64,000 bases of DNA from Brugia malayi. Its lineage: Eukaryota; Nematoda; Chromadorea; Rhabditida; Onchocercidae. The notes beneath the pieces are model-generated. The model was not told where the DNA came from. It ran no database searches and worked only from the letters and a program-made list of their open reading frames with translations. Below are positions 41,101 through 55,100 of the stretch, in pieces; within the stretch, counting starts at the first letter, position 1, and every line of letters starts with the position of its first letter. The translations under genes and the position numbers were made by a program. The stretch lies in NCBI RefSeq assembly GCF_000002995.4, contig NW_025062479.1:17046721-17110720 (forward strand), in the 5' to 3' direction.

Positions 41101-43010
41101 AAATGTTAAATGTGCGACATTTTTAAAATTTATTAAGCAAATATAAAAGTCCAAAAGAGCCAGTTCCTTTTAAAAGTTATTTCTACCTTAAAAACTTACA
41201 AGATGTTGATCCTAATTGCACACCTTGTTTAACTGTGAAATGTTCCGGATTTGGAAATATTCCATTAATGACATACCACAAACCTGAAATATTCAAAACC
41301 TGTCAAATTTAAATGTATAAAGAATTAACACAGAAAAGAGACATGTAAAAACGAACCTGCTCACTTTAAAGAGGAAAACTACACATTTCAAGCCCGAAAG
41401 AAACAGGCAATGCAAAGAGCACATTCTCTAAATTTTTGATCTTTAGGTATACCGGGCTGAGATGTGAGAAGAGCTATATTACAGTAGAAAAAAGATAAGA
41501 AAATTACTTACAGTGAATGATGAAACGAAAAACACTGATAATAATATTAAAGATATTTGTCAGAGGCCTTGGCATTAATCCACTCGCAAAATTACAGGCA
41601 CAAAAGCACATGTAGTAAAGCAAACCAGCTGAAAATAACATTGATGCGTTGCGGGATGGTAGAAAAGACTTCTTAAATTAAAGCTCATAAAGTTTTCATT
41701 TACTTTTTTCAGTGATCAAAAGGAAAATAAAACTAGGAAATACTTATAACTTTTACGCTCAACCCAAAATTTTATTTCACTAATGAACTTGAATAATTAT
41801 AGAGTAACAATTGTAAAATACGAACTACATAATGACTCACTTTTTCGTGCCTTTTCATATGCCCATTTGCGTCTGTAATAATTCAAAGGCAATCTCGACA
41901 TGCGAGGAGTTTCATAATCATCCGAACCGTTTAGCCGATAACTTCTGCTTAAAAAAGAAAAAAAAAAGCGTAAATCCGTGTTAGCCTGCAGAAATAAACT
42001 TTGTGGTTCTCAGAAGACCGGCATTTTAACAATTATATCGCCGAAAATGAAGATAGCCCTCTGTTTGATCACGCACAAATATGAAATAATAAAATTAAAT
42101 TTAAATCACCCATGAATAATAAGACATGCATAAACATCTTACACAATTAAAGATAAAACTGTCAAAGGAAGGAGAAAACAACTTACGATGTTACGTAGGT
42201 ATAATCTGTACGATAGGTGCTAAAAAACATTATTAGGAATGACAGACTTTGGATAATATTAAAATGAAAGATAAACAAATGCTCTTCCAAGCATCAGCAA
42301 AAAGCCATAAAAAGTCTATCGCAGTAAGCAATCTTATGGTTATTCATTAACTAAAGAAATGACTCGTTGTGAAGGAAAAATTACAGAATTATAAAATCTC
42401 CTATCGAAGTACTTTTTTTAGAAAAAAACTGACTTACTCGTCTAAATCAAGCAATCGATCAAGATCAGACTGTGTCAGATTTGAATTACCAATAGTTGGC
42501 TCCCTAAAATAATGAAATGCAGGAGCACAAAAATGACACAAAAAAAACCTGGTAACTTATGTTTTGTATCATATGAAATGTTTGGAGGATAAGGAAAGTG
42601 CTAATCTGTGATAGGCTGGATCTTGTTATATATAGGTTGAATTTTTACTTCTCTTAAGTGAAGAACGGTGAGAAAATCTATTTATGTGTAAACTGTCTAT
42701 TTTTCTTTTTGTTCTAGTCCCCTACGTCACTTTTCTAATATTTACTCAGGAAAATTTTAATCAGTTTATAAATTCACTTTAAACCCTGTTACGAAATACG
42801 ATGTCGACAGGCAACTAGAAATACAAAGAAAGCACTAAAAACATTAGAAGTCACTCTAAGTTGTTTCCGAGCAAAACCAAAACTTCGTTCAGTTACGTTA
42901 ACGGTTATTGAAGAAACTGGAAATACGGTCCAATGATTCCTCGTTATCTAGTGATCTTCATTACCTCTATACGTATTCTGTTATCATCATTACCTTGCAA
43001 AAATCCCCAT
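32146..43010 (-). CDS. unc-84: SUN-domain inner nuclear membrane protein (UNC-84-like)
   Basis: Inner-nuclear-membrane half of the LINC bridge that anchors KASH proteins for nuclear positioning. Exons: 42994-43010, 42438-42503, 42187-42219, 41841-41947, 41512-41628, 41200-41283, 40902-40951, 40379-40509, 39890-39979, 39385-39624, 38787-39002, 38411-38583, ~38261-38358, possibly 38206-38216, 37849-37971, 37644-37747, 37333-37407, 37004-37189, 36653-36733, 36447-36548, 36244-36306, 35913-36055, 35651-35725, 35432-35559, 35082-35193, 34624-34755, 34359-34412, 33622-33765, 33271-33403, 32973-33088, 32708-32869, 32461-32556, 32146-32253. About 1,190 residues. The clearest membrane span is 'WKWLFPLLVFLLLLIMF', with hydrophobic segments before and after it, then helical coiled-coil-like exons ('KIENEIAQKIIRSS'). 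The C-terminal ~190 residues are a SUN domain: 'DYALESSGGASVVSTRC', 'GIPLWYSSYSPRAVIQ', 'AGECWAFRGKGYLTIKL' and 'YTCLYRFRVHG'. The start ATG gives phase-correct joining to exon 2. The junction between 38411 and 37971 is unresolved. Confidence 0.92.
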
Positions 43011-43076
43011 TTTTCCGTTATCGATATATACACCGTTCGTTTATTGAATAATGATTGACTGATCTGAAAAAAAAAA
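43011..43076 (-). promoter_or_regulatory. 5' UTR and acceptor of unc-84
   Basis: A T-run followed by CAG ends at 43065. The exon 42994-43064 then carries 54 nt of 5' UTR before the ATG at 43010. It may be a trans-splice site or a cis intron boundary. Confidence 0.5.
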
Positions 43077-45965
43077 AATGAACTAATTACATTTAGTAAT
43101 GAGGAATACTCATATGGAATTAATACGTCACAGCATAGTGATTTCGACAATCATCTATGTACAAGCAACATTAACAAAAACACGAGTACACTCATATACG
43201 TTTGTATGCCGTTACGTAACAACTCTAGTATGCAGACATATCGCATAGACGAGATTTCTTTCTACAAAATGCTCAACTGGCGACGTCTTGAAAAGTGAGT
43301 TTTTTTAAAGTGTTTAAATATTCTCACTCCCTTCTTGAAAAGAACTATTGAAAAGTGACACGGATGGATCTATGAGCTTTGTTTGCCAAATCATTGCTGT
43401 ACTAAACTAATACAAAGCCAATTCCGCCTGAACTTGACATCAGAATCAAAATCAGAAAAAAAATGCATAGAAAACATTACTTGACAGATTTCAGCGAAAG
43501 AAACAAAACTATTTTTGGAATAATCGATTTTCTTCACCCAAATTCTGATAATGAAACATTCAAATTTACGAATTTCTTTGGTATGGTGATGATATCCAAT
43601 CAAAGAGAACAGCTACGGAACAATTAAAAAATTCACAAAGCATAAAACAAAGTGAAATTTTCATAATTTTCTCCTAAAAAAAGTTGTAAAACTATTCGAG
43701 AAGAATGCTAAATGTAAAGAGAAATTCATTAGTCGAAAGAATGAATAAGCCTTTTACTACGAGTGTACTTGAAAACAATTAGCATTAACAGACGCATACA
43801 AGCGACATTTCTTTACCAGAAACATCTTAAAACATTGTGAAATAAAGCACGGCTTCGACAGCTAAGCTTTCAGCTGGACTGGAAGCAGTGTCGTAAGGAC
43901 GCAGAATGTTTAAGCACTACGTGAGGTGCATCTCTGGTGTCATCAGTAACACGTGGGATGATGCAATACAATAGGAGACACACAACTGACTTCAGAATGA
44001 AGGCCTTCTCACTTCTCGAAATAAAGCAATCCAATCAGTAGACAGGGTGAGTGACACATCATGCCATCAACTGATTGGATTGATTTTCGATGACATTAGC
44101 AATCAGACCAGTAACGAGTACACAGCTGCGCCGCAGCTGCGCAAATAACAAGCAGTGAACGCTTAAGGATTGTTTGGATGACACCGTTTGCAGGCTAGGA
44201 TTCTTTATTTTTCTTCTTTCTCTCCCTGTCTCTCCATCCTTCTCTTCCCCTTCATCTCATGAAAGCAAAGGTCAACTCTGCTATCTCTTTTCTACCATTC
44301 ATTTTGTCATTTATTTACTTGTTTAAATAATTTAACACTGAAGTAAAGAACTAAATGAACGGTAATGTAAGCAGTCTGTGACTTCGTTTTTTAAATCTTT
44401 CCTTATTTGATTCAGTGATATTTCCTGGACGTTTATTAGTGTAGAAGAAATTCTCACATACATATCTTTAACTAATAATCACTTAGATTGATAATTATAG
44501 CAATTGAGGTATTTAGACAACTATTCATCTACTGCTTTTCCACAAATACGTAAATATCCCCAACTGATCAACAATTTTTGATAAAATTCACCACTTTCAA
44601 TGTTTTAAATGCTTTCTATAGCAAAAAATTAATTATGGATAATAAGTTTGACTGAACAAACAAAGATATAAAAACTTGTGTCGAAAGATAATTCACCGAC
44701 AAGACTTTTAGCTTTTTCTCGGCCGCTCTTTTTGTCGCAAAAGTTTTTTTTTCTTTGTTTGTTTGCTTGCCAACGAAGTCCTTTGACTGGCATGAAAGAA
44801 TAACTAGAATAAAATCTTTCCTCAGATAATATTTATTTATTTAATACAGTTAGCAGATATTTAGAATGGATCAATATGTTACAGTTCGAGAAATTTGGTG
44901 TTTTAGAAATTTAATTAAGGATTTGATATAGACAGAAACAGCACTGAATGGAATCCACTCGAGCGGGAAGTGTTGCCAAGACGGTCTAAGGTCCCCCGTA
45001 CAACAAAGAACAGAAACGAAGATATCAATGTGAAAAAGATTGTAAGCTCAGTTACCAGACCGCAAATATATGGAAATAAAGTTGGGTAAATAGTTTATTT
45101 GAGAAATGTTTTATATGAAACAACCTTTAAAGTACATTATTTCTACATTATAAATTTAATTATTCCGAAATATTCAATATTATATACTTTCATTATTTCG
45201 ACATATATTGTAAATCTTTCTGACACTTTTAAGAAATATCTTTGCCAAACAGAAAATAAAAATTCACTACCATTGAGTATCCTCTACGGAAGTCAACTCT
45301 TCAGAACTACAAATAATTGTTAATTCCCGGAACCTAAAGTTTCCTCGGATGTTAACTAGTGATATCAGATAAACGATTTATGCACCGATATGGATGAAAC
45401 TACTATTTGCATAATGCAACTGGGTCTGTTAGGTTTGTTAACTTGTAATGTCAGAGTGCAAAAATACGATGCATTTGTAGAGTAAATCATTAAATCTATT
45501 TTTACATTTTGTGAATGTCAGAGAACCGGGATTCGTTTGATTTCTGCTTGTACTTATCCACGTTATAATTTCTTTTTCCTTCTTTTAACACCACAAAGAA
45601 TGAGAAGAATTAGGACTCAATCTCAAATAATCATATAACTTCTAATTTAATTGTGTTTTCCAAATTCTTAATTGAATTTAATCTTTAAATGGCAGGTACG
45701 GTTGATAGATTGTCACAATGTAATTACAACTTTGTGGTAACACATTTCACAGAAATACTAAGTTGAGTTAGCCAAGAAAATGGATAAATTATATTTGCAA
45801 AGTTTTTTTTTTTTCTAATTTTTCTGTTCTTTTGCATACAGTTTTCCTTCGTATTGTTACTCTGTAGGAAAATCGTTTTTCTTTTTGTTTTCGGCGGTGT
45901 TCGAGACAGTAATATAGTTATCCAGTAGCCATGGATATATAATACAGGTGATACTAAAGATAAGT
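43077..45965. other. Intergenic region upstream of unc-84
   Basis: 2.9 kb. A GC-richer patch around 43.85-44.2 kb holds CAGCTG and CACGTG E-box-like hexamers, two copies of AGCTGCGC and the 13-base inverted repeat. The rest is AT-rich without genes. Confidence 0.55.
44027..44082. repeat. Perfect 13-base inverted repeat upstream of unc-84
   Basis: CAATCCAATCAGT at 44027-44039 is matched exactly by ACTGATTGGATTG at 44070-44082 with a 30-base spacer. It lies about 1 kb upstream of the unc-84 start in a locally GC-richer patch. Confidence 0.65.
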
Positions 45966-45971
45966 TTTATT
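45966..45971 (-). terminator. Candidate polyadenylation signal of hpd-1
   Basis: First AATAAA on the minus strand downstream of the hpd-1 stop (about 150 nt). Plausible but not tightly placed. Confidence 0.4.
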
Positions 45972-46119
45972 CCTGCAATTTCAGTGAATCTACAATAAAA
46001 GGGATTATGTATCTACAAATTTTGTATCCATAAGGTTTAGAACCGACTTCATAAAAATATCTCATATCAAAAAATGATCTTTGAATTAGCAAGAAACTTA
46101 GCATGAAATAACAAAAAAA

Positions 46120-49103
<2,984 letters not shown>

Positions 49104-49130
49104 CTTGTTATTTTCCCAATCCCTAGAAAA
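49104..49130 (-). promoter_or_regulatory. Candidate trans-splice acceptor of hpd-1
   Basis: 'TTTTCTAG' ends at 49123, 19 nt before the ATG at 49103. Confidence 0.5.
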
Positions 49131-49992
49131 TGGTTCGTAATGATCACTGTGGAAAATGATCATAAATTCAAGAAAACAGACTAACCATTCGAATTCCCGA
49201 CAAGACTTCCTTACTTTGTGGTATTTACTTTCTTTTTCCATTGAACGTTTCCACATGAAGTTATTAAATTCCCATATGGTAGATGATACTCTTCATTAAT
49301 ATAATCATTAAATAAAAAGAATCTTTTCGTTTCTTATAAGATTCTTTCCACATGAAAATTGCACATAATCAACCTTCCAGTTTTATAACCACAAACCGGT
49401 CACATGGGAATTTAATAACTTTGCGTGAAGACATTCAACGGAAATAACCAAGGAGAACGATACCTTTGTTTGCTACAGCCATCATTATCATTTCGTAGTG
49501 TAGTTCTTGCACATTTCATTTGCACCGCCTTTACTTCTTTTCCGCCACACAACTTCCTAATCACAATTCTTTCGAGGCCATATGGAGATGCTATTATTTA
49601 TCATTATATTTCAAACAAGTTTTCCATCACCGACACGATAGGCACAAGATTTTTATCAATTGAAAACTTCTCAGCCAAATGTATAATTTTAAGGGTTTCA
49701 AAAAAAAAAACACAAGAAACAAATGAGGATATTCATTAAATGAAGATGAAAATAACTATAAAAACAAGACCGATATAAGTGAAGATATAGTAATCTCAGG
49801 AGTGGAACCCTATAGAGATGAGGAACTAAAATAAATAATTTGTATATATTTGAATGCGACACAATAGGAAGTGACGGAAAGATTAAGCATTAGTAAAGTA
49901 ATAAAGACTCCGACTACCTGATCACTTAATGTGGGACATCTCACGAATGAACAATAACTGTAAAAGCTAAAAAGAAAATTCACTAACAATCC
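49131..49992. other. Intergenic region between hpd-1 and emc-4
   Basis: About 0.9 kb. A plus-strand open frame of 104 codons (49425-49739) has no recognisable similarity and is not annotated as a gene. Confidence 0.5.
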
Positions 49993-49998
49993 TTTATT
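49993..49998 (-). terminator. Polyadenylation signal AATAAA of emc-4
   Basis: AATAAA on the minus strand about 42 nt after the emc-4 stop codon. Confidence 0.6.
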
Positions 49999-50039
49999 CG
50001 ACTGGAAAAGGAAACATTAAATTAAAGAAATAATGAATA

Positions 50040-51324
50040 TTATGAGATAAATGAATCAGAAACAAGAGAATATTGCATTCGTTGAGGTGGTAGCTGAAAA
50101 TCGAGCCAATCTGATGCATGATTGGGTAACAATCCCATACTGTGTAATTTGTATAAAGCCATTGCTATCGCTATCATGTTTCCAAGCACGAAAACTAATT
50201 TATGAAGCAAAAGTGATCCCATATTCTCATCCTAAAAATTCATTTCGTATTATTTCAAACCAAATGTAAGACATATTTCGAACTTTTGCTCAAAAGGAAA
50301 TTTAAAAAAGATCAGCACCAATGCTTGCTTTCAATCCAAATTAACATTTGGTATTCTCAGTACATGTTTAAAGGATTATCGGCTAATTAGACACTCATTC
50401 TTTCATAGTACATCGATTCAAATTAGCTGCAAGTAATATTTTGTAGTAAAAAAAAGTACTTCTATTCTATAGCAAATTTTCTCCTCGTAGTAGAAATTAC
50501 ATATTAGTTGCACACAAAAGCAAGAACACTATTTATGCTTTCGAAGAATGCGATTTTGCAATCACAAATTATAAAAGTTCAAAACAAAATATCAGAAAAA
50601 TCTATTTACTGCATAACAAATACTACTTGAACATGTGCTTAAAAACTATCTTCATCAGAAACTAAATTAAAGATATGGCTAACATCTATAATGAAAATGT
50701 TTTTTAAGCACTGTATTTAATGTAATTCGATCAGCAAATAAAAAATACTATGTCATTTAGCTAAGAAAATTATTGTGAAAAAAACTCACGAATGAGAGAG
50801 CCTATAAAAAATCAATAAGCTTAACAAAAATGAGTATTTTTGAAAGACAAAACCTGCAAAGGTTTAAACGCAGGATTAACGCTCATCAAAGCTTTAACAG
50901 GACGCCAAGCCATCATTGCGATCATCATAATTGGAAATATACTGATTGTATTGCCGGACATATACATCATGAAAAGATTCATGGGTAGACTCTTGATGGG
51001 TTGCAATGCCATATCCCATGCACGCTTCTTCATCAAATGCTGCGTTTGTTCACTATCCCCAGTTTGTTCTGTCTTAAAAACTCAATTAAAAATCATTCCT
51101 TCAGTCTAGTATAAAATTCGTTTCATCCTTTGTTAAGAGAAGTAAAAAAAAAGTAAGGCAAAAAAGTAAAAAAAAAAAAAATGAAAAACCTGTTGCACAG
51201 TAATCCCAGTTTGTGAATAACCAGGCGGATTTAAGGATGAATCCAAGTTACGACTTACAGTCCGTGTCCCGACACCTGTTAAGTCCAGTTTCCACTTCAC
51301 CAAAGACATCTGATTTTTCATCAA
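50040..51324 (-). CDS. emc-4: ER membrane protein complex subunit 4
   Basis: Subunit of the ER membrane protein complex, an insertase for tail-anchored and multipass proteins. Exons 51190-51324, 50854-51072 and 50040-50231 give 181 residues (human 183) in phase 0 throughout. The family core is obvious: '[20 protein letters not shown]', then '[20 protein letters not shown]', which forms a membrane segment, and 'WRPVKALM'. The third exon has a second hydrophobic segment ('[17 protein letters not shown]') followed by '[20 protein letters not shown]'. The start could be the ATG at 51324 or the one at 51312, which directly follows a CAG that may be a trans-splice acceptor; the shorter form would have 177 residues. 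An AATAAA lies about 42 nt beyond the stop. The last intron is 622 nt, and I saw no coding signal in it. Confidence 0.95.
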
Positions 51325-52078
51325 TCACTTTAATCAAGCAAACTGAACTAATCACAACTTATTTTACTAACAACTAACAACGCTGTTCACTGCGCTGAAC
51401 AGTAAATAACTGATGTATCGAAACAAAGCATGTAAATCTCACATGACTATTGAATTATGAGACTCAACTAACAGTAATCTTTATATGGGCATGACACAAA
51501 TAGAAGCATATACGAAATCTAATTAATAAGTAAATAAACCCTCAAAACGTTTGTAATTATAAAAATTCATACTAATGCGTAATGTAAGATTCTAGCACCT
51601 AATATTCTGGTTGTGACTTCCTGTTTCAGCATCTAATATTTTGCTTATTCTGACATAAAAGAAAATTTAGCAAGAGTCCACAACACAATGATATGATAAT
51701 AATTCAAAAATCAATTAGAATATGAAATGAAGTCCTCATCAGCAAACTGTATCGACTGTTTGAAGTGTCAAGCTTCGTGATTTAACAGTAAATACATATT
51801 GTTTGGTACCAATACGAAATTAGAAAAGCACAACACAGAAATGAATAAAATATTTTTCTAAAACTGAACTGAAAAAAATTTTTAAAGTGAAACGTGGAAA
51901 GGAACAATGATATAGCAATACAAATGTATTGTAAACATGCTGAACATCAAAAAATATTTGCGAAATTATTCTGCCAGTAAATATATACAAATACCCAATA
52001 AGGCACGACAAAAAAAAATCTCGAAAAAAGTACACGAATAATTGAAATAAATTTACCTTTCACCAATATAGGAGTGAT
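51325..52078. other. Intergenic region between emc-4 and prx-1
   Basis: About 0.75 kb of AT-rich sequence containing the emc-4 promoter side and prx-1 3' flank. Nothing else is recognisable. Confidence 0.5.
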
Positions 52079-52084
52079 TTTATT
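52079..52084 (-). terminator. Polyadenylation signal AATAAA of prx-1
   Basis: AATAAA on the minus strand about 24 nt after the stop of the last prx-1 exon. Confidence 0.6.
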
Positions 52085-52107
52085 TCAAATTTAATGTAAA
52101 ACAGGAG

Positions 52108-55100
52108 TTAAGCTAAAGTAGTAAACAACCCTGGTGATATGTAAGGTCTCCTATCTAATCCGGAAGAGCTTCTATTCTTGTTCGGTTGCGATTCCTTTAC
52201 TGCAAACAACAGATCTTCTTGATTTATTACATATTTTGTTCTTTCGAGGTCAACATCTAAAAATAAATTTGAAATTTTGTGCAATTAACTCATTAAAGAA
52301 CATCATTTAAGAAATATAAAGGCAGATATACAAGTTACTTTGTTTTTTATATTTAGTTTGAATACGCGATTTATGTTTATTTAATTAAACACACGATTTA
52401 TGAATTTCTATATTTAAAAATTGCAGCAGACCAAATTAGTATAAAATTTTTCTTTCTATAATGCGATTAGGCGATTCAAAAGATTCGAAGAATTTGCATA
52501 CCTTTGTCGCCAAGTGCTCCTTTTATTCTCTTGTGAGCGATCAACTGAGCATTTGTTACCAAACCTTTTAAGTCAGCACCCGTCCAACCATGTGTTGCTC
52601 TTGCTATCACTTCAAAATCAGTATTTCTTAAGCTCATACCTCGGCAAAATATCTCCAAAATCGACATTCGCTCCTCCTAAATATAAATGGCTAATTTTTT
52701 AGTCATTTTTTTGCCAAATTCTTGTCTTCTACAAATTGCTTGGTAATTTAGCTATTAACGCTCTGATCTATACGAGTTGTTTTATTGTGATTTTTTTGAA
52801 GCCCTCTATCCGTCGAAACCAACAAACAACATCAAACAGAAAGCTGACATCGTCAATGTGAAGTGGAACAGTACATAAAACTTAAGTTGTGATTCATTTG
52901 ACCTGATTCAACTTTGCGACATAATTTAAAGACTGGGAAATTTCTAACCAGCTTTATATCTTTTTAACTTTTAAATTCATAAATTTACCACCCTCGGAAA
53001 AAAACACTTCATTCTTCAAACAAAATTTGGCAGGTATAAGACTAAAACTTTAGCGCTATCTCAATCTTTCTGATTTCTACCATATATAAAAGAAAGTAAT
53101 TTCCTGAACATTCGAAATGCAAAATAATGTAAGTCAAACACGAATTCAACTGAAGCTTTGCATCGGTTTGCTGATGGATTACAATAAAACGACAAACCAT
53201 ATTGGGTAATTCACATTTAACAATGTAGTCGAAACGCCCCGGTCGTAATAAGGAACTATCAATCAAATCAATTCGATTTGTAGCCCCAATAATATAAACA
53301 TCTGTAAAAGACAATGAAACAACAATGCTTTCACATATAATTATTAACCACGTGGGAAACATACGGGTAACCACGTATCTGACAAAATTCATAATTTAAA
53401 TATAAAAGCAAATACCAAACGCAGATAAATCTCGGAACTATTAAAAAAATACCATTTAGCCCTTCAACTCCATCCAGTTCTGTCAGCAATTGATTCACCA
53501 CACGGTCCGTTACTCCTGTATCACTCTCACCACGCTTTGGACCTAATGAATCAAATTCATCGAAAAATATCAAACAAGGGCTTCCAACACGAGCACTAAA
53601 ACTGCGATATGAATGAAAGTAAATCGAAAAAACAATTTTACAATCTATCTACTCAAACTTATAGGTATTTCATATGCAATATGTCCATGCAAATATAGGT
53701 ATTCCACATGCAATAAGTCCATGTAAAGAAGAAGTGAGACAAGATTCTGCTCAATGTTTAATTACGCGAGTACTTTTTAAGTTCAAAAATTGTTTTACAA
53801 AATACAAGCCTCAGAAAAATATTATAAAGTAGCTTCTCGAGCTTTTAAAGCTTGGTTTGCTATATTAGGATTATAATAATTTAAACTGTAACCTACCATC
53901 CAAAAATTTTCCGGACATTTTCTTCGCTTTCACCAATAAACTTTGATAATAATTCCGGTCCCTAAATATATTTTTTTTGCCAATTTAAAATTCGGGAATG
54001 TGGACATTTTTAAATTCATAAATTTATTGTTCTTCGGAGAAAATACTTCATTCTCCAAACAAAGCTTGGCAAATTAAATTAAAGAAGAAATATTTTAGCT
54101 GTAAGATTAAAACTTCAACGCTATTTGAATGTTTTTTCGGTTCCTTATTTAAGTCTCATGTTTTCAACTTAATTGAACAATAGGAATAGCTACTTTGATG
54201 GATATGACATTGAAGTCCCATTGTGCTGCTAAAGTTCTACAAATAAGAGTTTTTCCACATCCGCTTGGACCATGCAATAAAACTCCGCGACCAAGACGAA
54301 CAGAAATATTTCGATACAGCAGTGGATACTTAAGAAAAGCAAAATTTAATAGAATACATGCAGCCTTATTATTCATTGATACATAATACAATAATCTCGT
54401 CAATTATAAATCAATTATATGCATCATTTTCAAAAAGATAATAAGTCAGGAAACTCTGTTCAGATCCACTATTCGTTAAAATGACTTAGTCATGTTTCCA
54501 AACTTAAGAATCAAACAAAAACAAAACTAAGGAGTACTTACTTTTGTTGGCCAAATAAAAACTTCTGTAATAATTTTTTTCACGTTCTTTAATCCTCCAA
54601 CATCCTCCCATTTCAGTTTAACTATATTTCTTGGTTTCAGTTGTTCGAAGGGCACTGCAATCGGTTGGAATTCCCTGAGTGCTTGTTCCACACTATCCTT
54701 AATTTTTTCACGACCTGTGGCAAAAATACTGAGGAATTAATAGATCTTTATAGCAAATCTTGGAAATTACAGAAATTTTTAAGACCGATGCAAGGAAATA
54801 AAATTTATGAGAATTCTTTCAAATTTCTCAATGTCTTAGTTTCGACTAACTAGATGAGAGATGTGGGAATTAAAAAAAAATGAAATGACAGAATATTAAA
54901 AATTGAACGATAATACAAAGTAAAATCTGCTCATGCAGGTGAAAAACTATACCTTTTACTTCTGATTCTAAGATAATTCTTTGGGCTAATCTTTTCAAAT
55001 CACTAATAGTGCATTTCCCAGTTGTTTCGGCAGCATATTGTAAACTGCATATTTCTATTTTTTGATTACAGAATTTCTCCAAGCATTCTGCTCGTTCAAT

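Noticed and set aside
44945..45005. tRNA-like patch around 'CCAAGACGGTCTAAGG'
   Set aside because: It resembles part of a D-arm, but I could not fold acceptor, anticodon and T arms, and no TTCRA loop sits at the right distance.
49425..49739. 104-codon plus-strand open frame
   Set aside because: No recognisable domain, biased low-complexity composition, and no supporting start context. Kept only as an intergenic note.
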